From the NCBI GenBank assembly GCA_964035575.1, contig OZ037885.1, positions 124,001 to 188,000 on the forward strand: DNA of 64,000 nucleotides, read 5' to 3'. Origin of the DNA: Rhynchopus sp. YZ270_cl-10 (taxonomy: Eukaryota > Euglenozoa > Diplonemea > Diplonemida > Diplonemidae). This document shows positions 33,736 through 43,257 of the stretch, one piece after another; within the stretch, counting starts at the first letter, position 1; each line of letters begins with the position of its first letter. The position numbers were made by a program, and so were the translations under genes. The notes under the pieces are model-generated. The model saw only the letters and a list, made by a program, of their open reading frames with translations. It was not told the DNA's origin and did not search any database.

Positions 33736-33882
33736 TTCCGGGGTATGGGATTTTAGAAATTTTCATTTCAATTCGCTTGTCTTTGGGGGGTATTTTTTGG
33801 TTTGGTGACTGGATGGGGTGGTGGTGGGAAATTGGACAAAACGGTGTGGAGGTGTGTGTCATTTTTTTGTACTTTTTTAAAA

Positions 33883-34099
33883 ACCCTATACACCCCAAGC
33901 CATATTTTCAAGCCACTTCTGAGTTTTCCCACCCCCCCTCCCATCCCAGCATCGAAATGGCAATCAGATGCACAAAAATTATAGGGGATTGCTTCTTTTG
34001 AAAGATCGGTGCAAATTCTTTCCACATAAAGTTGAAACTGGCTCAAAGCATGGTTTCATTTTCGAATTCCACTAAAGTGACGCTTGGGGTGTATAGGGT
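33883..34099. mobile_element. 217-bp MITE with 18-bp TIRs
   Basis: Left ACCCTATACACCCCAAGC and right GCTTGGGGTGTATAGGGT are perfect inverted repeats. TAAAA precedes the left end and follows the right end, giving a 5-bp target duplication (a TTAA also lies at both junctions but is offset by three bases on the left). No coding sequence. Confidence 0.75.
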
Positions 34100-34826
34100 T
34101 AAAACTCTGAAAAAATATAGCGTGTAGCCCGATTATTGCAACTCCACAGCAGTGTTTTTATTGTCTTTTTTTGTGTCAGTTTTTTTTTTCCTTCCCTCTT
34201 TTTGAGCAAATCAGAGTTTTGTAATTATAAAAAACAGTTGTTAAAAAAATATGCAAAAAAAAATCCCAACGTTTCCCCCCTTTTTTTTTAGACGAAAACA
34301 GTAATTAGCTTGACAGTTTTGGTTAGTTTTGAAGAAAAAAATTTAAAAAAGCGTCACACAAGCAACATCAATGGTTTTCAACCGTTTGCTCTTGTTTACA
34401 CAGTACATGCGACCCACCTTCAAGCCTTCACTATGAAATGGGCTTACGTCTCTCACCCCATTTTTCGTTGCTGCGTCAACTATTACCTCAATATTTTTTC
34501 TCATCTGCCAGCTAAAAAAACCACCCCTAACCAAAGTCTTCACCACCTGAAGGCGGATAAATACTTCGTTATTATTATTTTTTTTTTCAAAATATAAATC
34601 AATTTTAAGAAGGATAGGTGAGCCTAGCTGCAACTACGCTGAGTCACCAAAACAAAAAAAAACAAGGGGGAAATCCCCTTGGGGTCTCTAACTTACTTTT
34701 TCCTTCCATTCTATCATTCACGTGTTGTCAGGGTGTCAACAGGATCTTTGTGTATTGTTACATTAGCAGCTCTCCAGTCTCTCAAAACAATCAGATCTCT
34801 TTTTTTTTTTGCTCCTTTTTTCACGT

Positions 34827-37222
34827 TCACAGGAGTCCCGCCAGCTTGCCTTTCTGTGATGAATGGGGATGGGTGAGTAGTAGGTTGGTAGGAGGGGATT
34901 TTTTGTTGCAAAAAAAAATATTAGATTCATATACTTTCAGTTCACAGAATTGAAAGTATTTGAGAGGGTCGACACAGGCACCCTTTCTTTTTGTGGTTTG
35001 TTGGAGGGCCTTCTCAAGCATGTCTCACACATACCTCGTCCCGTGTACGGTAGAGCAGTAGGTACGCACTGTCTGCTTCCCCTCCTCCAGCGAGTTCCTG
35101 TAGATGTGTTAGAAGTTTTGGTGTGGTGTTTGTGTTTTCACCAATAAAACCCCGACTTTTGCGGTCGAGAGTAGGGGTACAATTGTACCCCTTCTCTGCA
35201 CAGAAGCTTCCTTTGTGAAGATCTTTCAATGTAGGTTAAAGAGCAGTGAGGCGTTTCCTCACATTTGAGGGAAAAACATGGTTGTTTTTTGGGGCTCGGG
35301 AGGGGGGGTGCTATATACAGCCCCCACGACGGTGAAGCAACGGGTGTTACAAGAGGAGTTACAAGCGAGATACATGTAACTTTTGTTACATGTAACTCAC
35401 TTGTAACTCACTTGTAACGGTTTTTCACTTGTAACGTTACTAGTAACTTCACTTGTAATGTACTATACTTCACCGTCGTGACTGAATGGCATAAAAGAAA
35501 TACCTTGATCTTATCTTCAGACACTTCGTAGACTTTGTGGTCGTCGAAACACATCCAACGTCCGTCCTCCTGCTTGGTCCACCCGATGTAGTGCCCAGAG
35601 TCGGCGTCACGGCCCTTATGCGTGACGATCCCGCACAGCTCGTAGTAGCCGTTGTTGTTGCCCACAGAGTCAGCCTCTGGCGCACCCCCCTCCTGCGAGC
35701 TCATGACAGCGTCCTCCTTCGGTGCCTCGGGGGCATCGACGTCCATGGCATCCTTCTTCTCTTCTTCCTTTTTGTCCTCCTTCTTCTCGCCACTCAGCTT
35801 CTCCTGTTTGTCACGCCTCTTGGCTTCCAGGGCACGGTCCATTTCGTTGCGGATGTCCTCACGTGGCTGCTTCATCCGTTCCTTAAGATCGTCAGAGCAG
35901 AGGACGAAGACGTCAAGCTTAAAGGGGAAGACCACTTTGCGGAGCTTCTTTGTCTTTTTCCCGATGTTTTTGCGCCATTCAAAACGGACGAGGTTGACCC
36001 AGAGGTACTCAGGGAGGCGGTTCAGCTTGCTGCTGACCTCCCATTCTGCGTTTCTGCCGAGGATTTCGGAGTTCTTTTCGCGGGAGCCGTGCATCGCCTT
36101 TTCGAGGCCGGTCTCGACAGTTGCAGTGTCGGTGTCCATGTTGCAGCGAAGGATCCGGAAGGTGGATGTTGAAGGCACAACAGGCTCAGCATCGCTCTCA
36201 ATGCAACGCATCACCTCAGCGTGCTCGCCCTCGAAGAGGCGCCCCACCCCCGACGACCCTTCCACACCGCGCAGTGCCACGTCTGCCGCCTGCATGACAG
36301 ACGTGCAGTACTCCTCCGCATCCTGCTGCATGTACCGCCCCTGCTCCTGCTGGTCGAACTGCGGCCAGAACTGTCTGCACATCATCACAAAAAGCATTGG
36401 CACAACAGGTTGGGACCCCTTCTGCTTGTCCATATCGAGGTACAGGCCTTTCAGTGCGTTCATCACTCTGCAGGTAGAGAGGAGTGAGGAGTGAGGAGTG
36501 AGGAGTGAGGAGTGAGGAGTGAGGAGTGAGGAGTGAGGAGTGAGGAGTGAGGAGTGAGGAGTGAGGAGTGAGGAGTGAGGAGTGAGGAGAGGGGGGATTT
36601 GATAATGTTGAGGTAATAAAGGCATGAGAGAGATGAGCAACCTAACGGTAGTACATCATGCAGGGGGGAGGGGAAGGCACACCTTCAACATAGGATGCGT
36701 ATTTATTTTCCAACACACTCAAACCAATAGTTGAAATGCTAAAAAAACGCGGATCGGGTGCAAAAGAGTGGGACAAAACAACAGAATGTAAACATACCCA
36801 AGCTCTGTTGGTGCGGGTGGCATAGTGGGAAGGGCTTCGAGCTGCTTTCTGAACTCGGGGCACATTCGGTAACATTGGATCGTCGCGTTCAGGTAGCACG
36901 TATTGTCGAGGTTGCGCAGACCTGGCGGCACGATCTCGATGGTGGCGTCACCTGCCATGTCTTCGATGAAGACCTGACGCTCCTTGGGTGCCTCGGGTAT
37001 CGCCTCGGCACTACCCATAAGAAGCGCGGCAGTACCGTTCTTGAGGATCGCGCTCAGGTCGTCGCCCTCCTTCAGCTCCTTCCCTTTGATGATGACCTTC
37101 TGTCTGTCCGCAGGCACCCCCGTGAGGGTGTACAGCTGTGCGCGGAGGATCTCCAGCCCTCCCTCGACGTCCACCTCCACCTTGTGGAGGGACTTCTCGT
37201 GCTTCAGCTTTATCGTAATCAT
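34827..37222 (-). CDS. USP14: Proteasome-associated deubiquitinase USP14/Ubp6, four exons
   Basis: Cysteine protease that trims ubiquitin from substrates on the 26S proteasome, docking to the regulatory particle by its Ubl domain. Exons 37222-36798, 36467-35504, 35097-35035 and 34853-34827 join in phase to 492 residues, close to human USP14 (494). Residues 1-75 are the Ubl; the Cys box is GLRNLDNTCYLNATIQ with Cys109; QQDAEEY follows; the His box is GRDADSGHYIGWTKQ, and LLLYRTRDE corresponds to the terminal beta-strand. A lysine/glutamate insertion (EKKEDKKEEEKK) lies before the His box. The last exon (KGKLAGLL) is the least certain; without its intron the protein would end VCVRHA. Introns are 330, 406 and 181 nt. 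Confidence 0.92.
35324..35488. repeat. Inverted-repeat element in USP14 intron 3
   Basis: Ends CACGACGGTGAAG and CTTCACCGTCGTG are inverted repeats enclosing several TTACAAGTGA/TTACATGTAAC-type palindromic motifs. No target duplication. A relative with ACAAGTAA repeats and CTTCAACGTCGTG lies at about 20100-20245. Confidence 0.6.
36480..36590. repeat. Seven-base minisatellite in USP14 intron 1
   Basis: About fifteen tandem copies of GGAGTGA, starting about 10 bp upstream of the intron acceptor. As in the KDEL-receptor gene, the repeat gives a pyrimidine-rich sequence in the transcribed strand next to the 3' splice site. Confidence 0.9.
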
Positions 37223-37246
37223 CGTGGGGATGGGGGAGGGGGTGTT

Positions 37247-37275
37247 CTGGAGAGGTGGAGGGTAAGCAGATGGGA
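37247..37275 (-). promoter_or_regulatory. Presumed trans-splice acceptor of USP14
   Basis: CTTACCCTCCACCTCTCCAG with AG at 37248-37247, 25 nt before the ATG, preceded by a long C/T tract and a C-family repeat. Confidence 0.55.
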
Positions 37276-37299
37276 TGGAGGGGGAGGGGGGGAAACAAA

Positions 37300-37385
37300 G
37301 TGAAGTGGATAGTGCAAAAACGGCTCTGCTGGGATGCAGGGCATACTGACACTCCGCGGGTTATCGAACCCCCCGGAGTGTTCCG
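37300..37385 (-). repeat. C-family repeat upstream of the USP14 acceptor
   Basis: Minus strand: a hairpin made of ACACTCCGGGGGG and ACCCGCGGAGTGT-like arms around GGTTCGATAACC, then GCATCCCAGCAGAGCCG, TTTTTGCACTATCCACTTCA and the pyrimidine tract of the presumed acceptor. Confidence 0.65.
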
Positions 37386-37389
37386 TTTG

Positions 37390-37911
37390 GGAGTGTCATA
37401 AACAAAAAAAAAGGGAGGTCATCTTTTTTTGAAAAGAAAATTTTTTTCGAAGATGAATTGTGCCGTTTGTAATAATATTTCAGCTTCATCATTCGTCGTT
37501 GGTGAGGAAACTATTTCCCCTAGCTGCGCTTGCAAAGTATATAACAAAAAATGAAACTATTTTTTTGTATCAACAAAGATCACCAAAAGACTCTGTAAAA
37601 AAGGGGGTGAGGAAATACCACGACAGAGACCAGACAATATTATTTTTTGTTATGTCGACAATCACACTAAAGTAACCACCTTGAGTAGGTAAACTAGGGT
37701 CAGTTGTGATGCTGACTTGAAGCCCCCTTTTTTTACTACGGAAGGTACTCACTCTACCCCCCCCCCTTTTTAGTTTTACGTTTCAAAAAAAAAAAAATGG
37801 TGCGATTAGAACTCAGCACAAAAAAAAAAACACAGTTTTTCGGAAATATTCCGCTCTGAACTCCCCAACTGCAATTTTTTTTCCCTCTCTCTTTTTTTTT
37901 CACACAAAACC
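37390..37911. other. Intergenic, no gene seen
   Basis: A/T-rich. Segment 37640-37746 (GTCGACAATCACAC, later CTACGGAAGGTA) resembles repeat sequence at 9810-9900. Nothing else recognised. Confidence 0.5.
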
Positions 37912-38853
37912 TCAAAGCTTGCTTGCCCCTTGCAGATGCTTCGCGTACTTCGTCATATTCGTCAGAGCGGGGGACTTCATGAGACCTGTCTTTGGGTCGA
38001 CCAGGTCGTGGTTCTCCATGTTGTTTATCTTCTTCATATTCCCTGCAACGCTTTCGAGGGTCGGCTCGGCTTCTTTTGTGAGGTCACAGATCCAGCCTTG
38101 GGAGCGAGCGATTTGGAGCTTATGGTAGGCCCCTGCACCGCATTCATAGTAAGAACCGTTTTCCTTGGAAGATTCATGGCATAGGTACAACGTGAGGGGC
38201 ACGATGAACTCTGGTTTGAGCGCCGCGCACATTGCTGCCGGCATGATGGTGGCAGTCATCCTGGTTCCTGCAACCGGAGCGATTGCGTTGGAGAACACAT
38301 TGTTCTTCGCCCCTTCCTTCGCAAGAGTCTGCGCAAACCCAATCAACCCCATCTTCGCGCAAGCATAGTTCGCCTGCCCAACATTCCCAAAGAGACCTGC
38401 AGCAGAGGCGGTGCTGATGATACGACCGAACTTCTGGTCGTTCATATATTTCCATGCAGCTTTGGTCACTGCATAAGCCCCTTTGAGGTGGACCTTCATG
38501 ATGAGATCCCAGTCGTTTTCGGTCATCTTCTTGAAGCTCACGTCGCGGAGGATGCCAGCATTGTTGATAATAATGTCAACGCGGTTGAAGTGCTTGATGG
38601 CGGTCGCGACAATCGCCTCCCCATCCTCAACACTGTCGTAGTTCGCCTCAGCCTTCCCCCCCGCAGCGCGAATCTCCGCCACAACCTGGTCCGCCACCTT
38701 ACCTCCTCCACCCACACCCTTCACAGACCCGCCCAGGTCATTCACAACAACGCTTGCGCCACGGCGTGCAAGTTCAATTGCATACGCCTTCCCCAAACCT
38801 CCCCCAGCCCCAGTCACAATAGCGACACGTCCATCAAAGCGAAGAGAAGCCAT
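37912..38853 (-). CDS. Peroxisomal (3R)-hydroxyacyl-CoA dehydrogenase, MFE2/HSD17B4-type SDR
   Basis: 313 residues, very similar to the dehydrogenase domain of multifunctional enzyme type 2, which oxidises (3R)-hydroxyacyl-CoA in peroxisomal beta-oxidation. Signatures: LRFDGRVAIVTGAGGGLGKA (TGxxxGxG at 14-21), VVNDLGGSVKGVG, NNAGILRD (97-104), catalytic Ser150, Tyr163 and Lys167, and the family marker LCHESSKENG. The hydratase-2 and SCP2 domains of the animal enzyme are absent. The protein ends in SKL, a perfect PTS1, so it is self-targeted to peroxisomes or glycosomes. The ATG at 38853 lies 14 nt after a CCTCAG acceptor that ends a pyrimidine tract; the longer open frame upstream is leader. 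Confidence 0.93.
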   Translation of the reverse strand: MASLRFDGRVAIVTGAGGGLGKAYAIELARRGASVVVNDLGGSVKGVGGGGKVADQVVAEIRAAGGKAEANYDSVEDGEAIVATAIKHFNRVDIIINNAGILRDVSFKKMTENDWDLIMKVHLKGAYAVTKAAWKYMNDQKFGRIISTASAAGLFGNVGQANYACAKMGLIGFAQTLAKEGAKNNVFSNAIAPVAGTRMTATIMPAAMCAALKPEFIVPLTLYLCHESSKENGSYYECGAGAYHKLQIARSQGWICDLTKEAEPTLESVAGNMKKINNMENHDLVDPKTGLMKSPALTNMTKYAKHLQGASKL

Positions 38854-38866
38854 AGTGTGTGTTTTT

Positions 38867-38900
38867 CTGAGGTTTTTTGGGGGAGGAGAGGAAAGAGGGG
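38867..38900 (-). promoter_or_regulatory. Presumed trans-splice acceptor of the MFE2-type SDR
   Basis: CTCTCCTCCCCCAAAAAACC then TCAG, with AG at 38868-38867, 14 nt before the ATG. Confidence 0.5.
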
Positions 38901-38996
38901 AGAGGAGGAGGAGGGTAAAAAAGGGGATGATCATGTTTTTTTGGCACCGTATTTTAAATATTGGAGACTGGAAAAAAAAAAATATAAGATCACAAG

Positions 38997-39732
38997 CAGG
39001 GCTCTCAAGATCCTCCACGAAAAAAGCAGAATTTTCGAAATGAGGAGGATTTTATTTTTGCAAAAAAACCCCCCAAAAAAAAAATTTTTTCCCCCGCAAC
39101 GAGCGGTCGTCGCGCGCTTCGCGCGCGCCTCCCTGGCAGCCACAGAGCGGAGAGGCGGGTCAATTTGCGAGATAATAAAAAACGGAAATCTAATCCTTTC
39201 TCTTGCACCGTACGCTCCACGAACCGTACAAAACCAATACGTCTTCCAGAAGCAGGGGCTGATGCAACGGCGGGTAATTTTTAAAGAACGGCAAAAATTT
39301 TGCAGCTTTGGTGCAAAATGCAAGGGTATCCAAAGACATTGCCAACTCTATTTTTTTGCGGAGCAAAAAAATTAATAAAAAATGGCGCCGCAGGCGAAAA
39401 AAAATTAGGGTACGGTGTAAGAATGCTTCCTTTTACACCACAGAATCACTCAACGAACCCTTTTTTTTTGTAGCAAAAAATGAAAATGGCGCCGCAGGCA
39501 AAAAATTTTTAAGGTACCCTGGAAGGTGCATACAGGCTCGGGAAAACATTGGCTCCCTCGGGGGAGACAAAGTGACTCCCACTATAAAACCCCTAGGAGG
39601 ATAATCCTCCACCCGAGCCCGCCAAAAAAAAAAAAAAAAAGGAGGAAATCCTCCACCAAAAAAGCCTGGAAAAAAAAAAAAAAGCCCCTGGAGGAAATAT
39701 CCTCCCCTACGTGGAGGATCTTGAGAGCACTG
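38997..39732. mobile_element. hAT-like non-autonomous DNA transposon, 736 bp
   Basis: Terminal inverted repeats of 23 bp, beginning CAGGGCTCTCAAGATCCTCC on the left and, in reverse complement, CAGTGCTCTCAAGATCCTCC on the right (one mismatch). The 8-bp target ATCACAAG occurs at 38989-38996 and 39733-39740. CAG-G/T-G tips with an 8-bp duplication are the hallmark of the hAT superfamily. Inside are GC-rich palindromic patches and two copies of ATGGCGCCGCAGGC; no transposase. It lies about 100 bp upstream of the presumed acceptor of the MFE2-type SDR. Confidence 0.9.
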
Positions 39733-39740
39733 ATCACAAG

Positions 39741-40308
39741 GAAAAAGGAAAAAGGAAAAAAGGAAAATTTCAAGAATTAGAAAAGGTGAAGGTTTTTAAG
39801 AAGAAGTCAAATGCAGATCACCTGATTGAAACGGGGGGGGGAGGGGGGTTGGTAAAAAGAGGGGTTATATTTTTGGGATATGCACATACACGAGACTTCC
39901 CTGACCCGTTGTAGCAAGGTTGAAAGAAAAAAAAACAAAAGTGTGGTAAAAAACAAATAGTAGAAAATCAACAGTACTGCACAAAATATGGTTCCATTTT
40001 CATCCTTTTTTGCCGATAGATGACAAAAAACAAAAGAAACCTTCCTTGATGTGGCCGACGACCCCAAAATTGCAAAAAATCGCTCAAAATAGCACCCCCC
40101 CGTTCAGCACACCATTCTTAGACAAGAGGGGCAGTATTTTTCCGGCCCAATAAATATTTATTACTACGCGTTGTTCTCTCTCAATGCACACACAGTAAGA
40201 GAAGAAAGGCAACTAGAAAGCGTGACCGAATCCTATTAGAAGGATCGAACAAACCTGGCTGGCTGTATTTGCACACAAAAAAATAGAAACAAAAGAGTAT
40301 CACTTATT
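39741..40308. other. Intergenic, no gene seen
   Basis: A/T-rich. One degenerate GGTGTGGCTGA-family MITE at 40049-40112 (TGTGGCCGACGACCCCAAAA to GTTCAGCACACC). Nothing else recognised. Confidence 0.5.
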
Positions 40309-40467
40309 GGTGTGGCTGACGACCCCAAAATAGCAGAAAATAGCAGAAAGTAGCACAAAATAGCACCTCCTCCAGCCGCACCAAAAAATCCACATGCCCA
40401 GAATAGCAGAAAATAGCAGAAAGTAGCAGAAAGTAGCAGAAAATAGCACCCCCTTTCAGCCACACCA
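40309..40467. mobile_element. GGTGTGGCTGA-family MITE, compound copy
   Basis: Ends TGGTGTGGCTGA and CAGCCACACCA, flanked by CTTAT on both sides (5-bp target duplication). The interior is AAAATAGCAG/AAAGTAGCAG repeats plus a second internal right arm (CAGCCGCACC), so it looks like two elements fused or an internal expansion. Confidence 0.75.
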
Positions 40468-42193
40468 CTTATCGTTTCCCTCACCCCCTTTCTTGTAGTT
40501 GTTTGATGCGTTACCGCTTCCATACAGTTGAATGAGTAAACGAGGTGACACTTTCCGCTCAAAGCAGTGTGTACATAATTTTTAAAAAAGCGCATTTCTG
40601 TCATTTTCTATGTTTACCCCTTCCCCACCCCCTTTTCCAACCAATCACATCTAGAAGTTGTTCTTCGTGTGCTTTTGATACGCGAGACAAAATCTGGGGT
40701 GTGAAAAAAGTTGGCAAAAATCATCTCGCAAGACGAATGCTGTCTATCGTGCAATACACATCGTCATCAGCAGTTTTGAAAAAAGAAAAAAAAGAAAAAA
40801 GAAGAAAACTGGTTCGCTCTTTGGTTCTCTGTGGTATACACCGTTTTCTTTCGCTCTTAGCAAGAATCATGACGACACATCCTTGCAAACACACTCCTTC
40901 GCAGCAAACGCTGCGTTGTGTGTTGTTCTCTTCTCTGCATCGTGATTCAAATCCCCCTGTTGCAGAGTACAAAAAAAAGGGAATAGTTATTGACAGCAGA
41001 CTCCGACTGACCCAACGAAGTACGTGCCAGCCCCAGAGGCGAGGACGAAACAAAGTACCCGCGTGCCAAATAACCAGGTTTGAAAAAGTTACTTGTGTCT
41101 CTTCGTGTTGATAAGTATCGTGTTGCATTGCAGCATCCACACAGAAAAACCCAAATCGTCTCGTTTGATTGTTGTGAACATGTCTTGTAGAATTCTGTGA
41201 AGTTTGTGGACTGGTGCGGAGCACAGACATGGGATGGGAGGGGCTGTCTATAGGGGGTGGGGTTGGGTTGCTAGGGGGTAAAAAGAACTGGTGAGGGATA
41301 CTTATCCCCTTCATCGCGACAGAAACTTTCCTTGTATATTGCATATCCCCAAAAAAAAAGGAGCCCTAAAGACTTTTGCTCTTTAGAAATATATCCGGTC
41401 AGAAAAGAGTCCCCAAAAATGCAATTAGGGCGTCACAACTTATGATCTTGGTTCTCGTTTGCGCGCACTTTTTAGAGAAAAATGATTTGTTTTTAGAAAA
41501 TGAGTTCTGACTAGTACTGTACAAGCAGGGTACTGGAGTCAGAGAGGTACCACTAGTCATATGACTGGTTAGTGGTACACCCCCGCAAGATGACCAAACT
41601 GTACTGTACTGTACTGTGGTGTGGGGAAATTGAACTACACATAGCAGTCAGATGTGAACTACAAGAACTTGTCAAAACGCACAATGTAGGGAATGTCGGA
41701 TAACGAGAACCAGAAAAATAAGTTGTGATGCCTTACGAAAAAAAATTGTGTACTTTTTCTTTGCATGTATCGCACGTGGCAGCAATACAGTGTTATTTAT
41801 ACGTTGTATCATTTCCCTCCCTGTGTCCCCATTGGTTCCACCCCACCCCCTTACCCTATAATAATTGTATTTATCACAGAATCGTTCGGTTAATAGCATA
41901 TGGCATGGCACACGGCAGAAACTGACCAAATACCAGAGAGTATGAGAACTGTTGAAGCCACTAAACCAATAAAGTTGGGGGGGGGTGTCCAAAGGCATAC
42001 CCTTTCCAAATAAACTCCCAACCCAAAAAAATTAAAAAAGCAAAGATGGATGCACCCTTTTCGTGCATTCATGCATTACGTCTCACCGGTAGGCGGTTCA
42101 ACATTCTCAATGGTCACGGTACTTTGTATAGCTTTTTTTTCGTGAAAAAAAAATATTGACGGCGTCTTGAAATACCACACGCAGGTATTCTTT
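40468..42193. other. Intergenic region without a supported gene
   Basis: Overlapping open frames exist on both strands (40.5-41.3 kb, about 190-207 codons) but neither shows a domain, and their composition is not gene-like. 41510-41630 holds palindromic GTAC-rich repeats (ACTGTACTGTACTGTACTG). Nothing else recognised. Confidence 0.45.
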
Positions 42194-42245
42194 TTTGAAA
42201 ACTTGGTTGTATTAGTGTAGCCACCCAGTGTGCTCCACTATACCT
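42194..42245 (-). repeat. R2 short repeat
   Basis: TATAGTGGAGCACACTGGG, GTGGCTACACTAATACAACC, AAGTTTTCAAAAAAG on the minus strand, ending A-rich. Confidence 0.6.
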
Positions 42246-42380
42246 TTTGGTGCTGTTGTCGGCAATCCTCCTAACCTTTTGTGGGGTGACTAGGCGTTTC
42301 GTTCACACGTCTTTTCAAACGAGCTGTTTTATATTTTTTGCAGACAATCAACGAATATGTCAAAAATAAAATAAAAGAGA

Positions 42381-42453
42381 AGTTGAAAGTGCAAACGCCC
42401 CACCGTTTATCAGGCGGACGCAGGTTCTCCTGCGGGGGTTATCGAACCCTAGA
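42381..42453 (-). repeat. C-family short repeat
   Basis: Minus strand: GGTTCGATAACCCCCGCAGG, AGAACCTGCGTCCGCC, GGTGGGGCGTTTGCAC, TTTCAACTTCTCTTTTA. No gene start immediately downstream. Confidence 0.65.
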
Positions 42454-42504
42454 GAGCACTTCATTGGTATGCATAAAATAAGAAAAACGTTGTTGCACCA
42501 TTTT

Positions 42505-42850
42505 ATTTTGGTACAGTTTTATTTTTCCTTCCTTCAAAACTTCACACACAACGCTTTTTTGGTTTTTGGGAGACACACAAGGTGCCAGGTTCTATGGTAA
42601 GCACGGAACCACCCTGCACCTGTTTGTCATGTTGTTTCCCGTGCAATACATGGAGAAACGTTTCGCACTCGAAAGCTTTTTTAATAAAAAATGAACGAAG
42701 CACAAAAACAAGCGTGTGTGGAAGAAAAAAGAAAAGGGAAAATATTTTTTCTGATTCACAGTGGTGTTTATGTTTTGGGTACGGGGCGGAGAATAAAATC
42801 TGTTCGATAAAAGAAACGCAAGCTTTTTGTTTTATCTTGTTCAAATTTTT
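42505..42850. repeat. Diverged copy of the Ubl-LRR array spacer
   Basis: Matches the spacer segment at about 14450-14730 (and its counterparts) outside the array: CTTCACACACAACGCTTTTT, GGAGACACACAAGGTGCCAG, ACCACCCTGCACCT, CAATACATGG, AATAAAATCTGTTCGATA. Diverged by substitutions and indels. Suggests the spacer contains a dispersed repeat or an older array fragment once lay here. Confidence 0.75.
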
Positions 42851-43094
42851 TTTTTTTGGTACCATGAACGACACCCTTGTTGAGTTAGCTTACATCACAA
42901 ATCGGTGTCTCACAGCAAAAAAAAAGTAATTTAAACCCCGTTTCGGCTTTTGTTTTTACTGGTATCCGCAATTTTTATAAAAAAAACGGGAGGGGAAAAA
43001 AATGAAAAAAGTCTCAAACGTTTGAATCATATCCCACAAAGTATTTATCTTCAAAAAAGGGGGGTAAAAGCTGAAAATGAATATGCCCTCATGT

Positions 43095-43166
43095 GCATAC
43101 ATATGGACTCGTCCGGAAACCCCTCTGGTAAGATTCATCCTTTTGGGTATTTTTGGGTTTTTTTGA
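43095..43166 (+). pseudogene. Inverted partial duplicate of the first exon of the neighbouring small gene
   Basis: Plus-strand ATGGACTCGTCCGGAAACCC followed by CTCTG and GTAAGATTCATCC mirrors, in opposite orientation, the first exon and intron start at 43945-43880. Encoded peptides would be MDSSGNPS against MGPSGNPP. Only the exon and about 40 nt of intron are duplicated; no further exons follow. Confidence 0.6.
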
Positions 43167-43257
43167 TGATGCCCCCCACAAAAAGTGCATCTAGGTGATA
43201 TTCTGATATGAAAATAGGTTTTTTGGGGGGTCTGAGGCTATATTTTCGCTTTTTTAA

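Larger units (their letters stand above)
33235..34826. other. Intergenic region right of the array
   Basis: No gene supported. Contains R1 at 33519-33610, a MITE of the GGTGTGGCTGA family at 33686-33735 and a second MITE at 33883-34099. Sequence at 33728-33780 (GGGGTATGGGA, then AAATTTTCATTTCAATTC) resembles 17606-17655 in the array. 34.1-34.8 kb is A/T rich with nothing recognised. Confidence 0.5.

Noticed and set aside
40545-41344. Open frames of 188 and 207 codons on opposite strands
   Set aside because: They overlap each other, lack any family resemblance and contain simple-sequence stretches.
42430-42455. Possible tRNA T-arm (GGGTTATCGAACCC) in C repeats and at 37360
   Set aside because: The match is to a palindrome, the T-loop pattern is not satisfied, and no acceptor, D or anticodon arms surround it.
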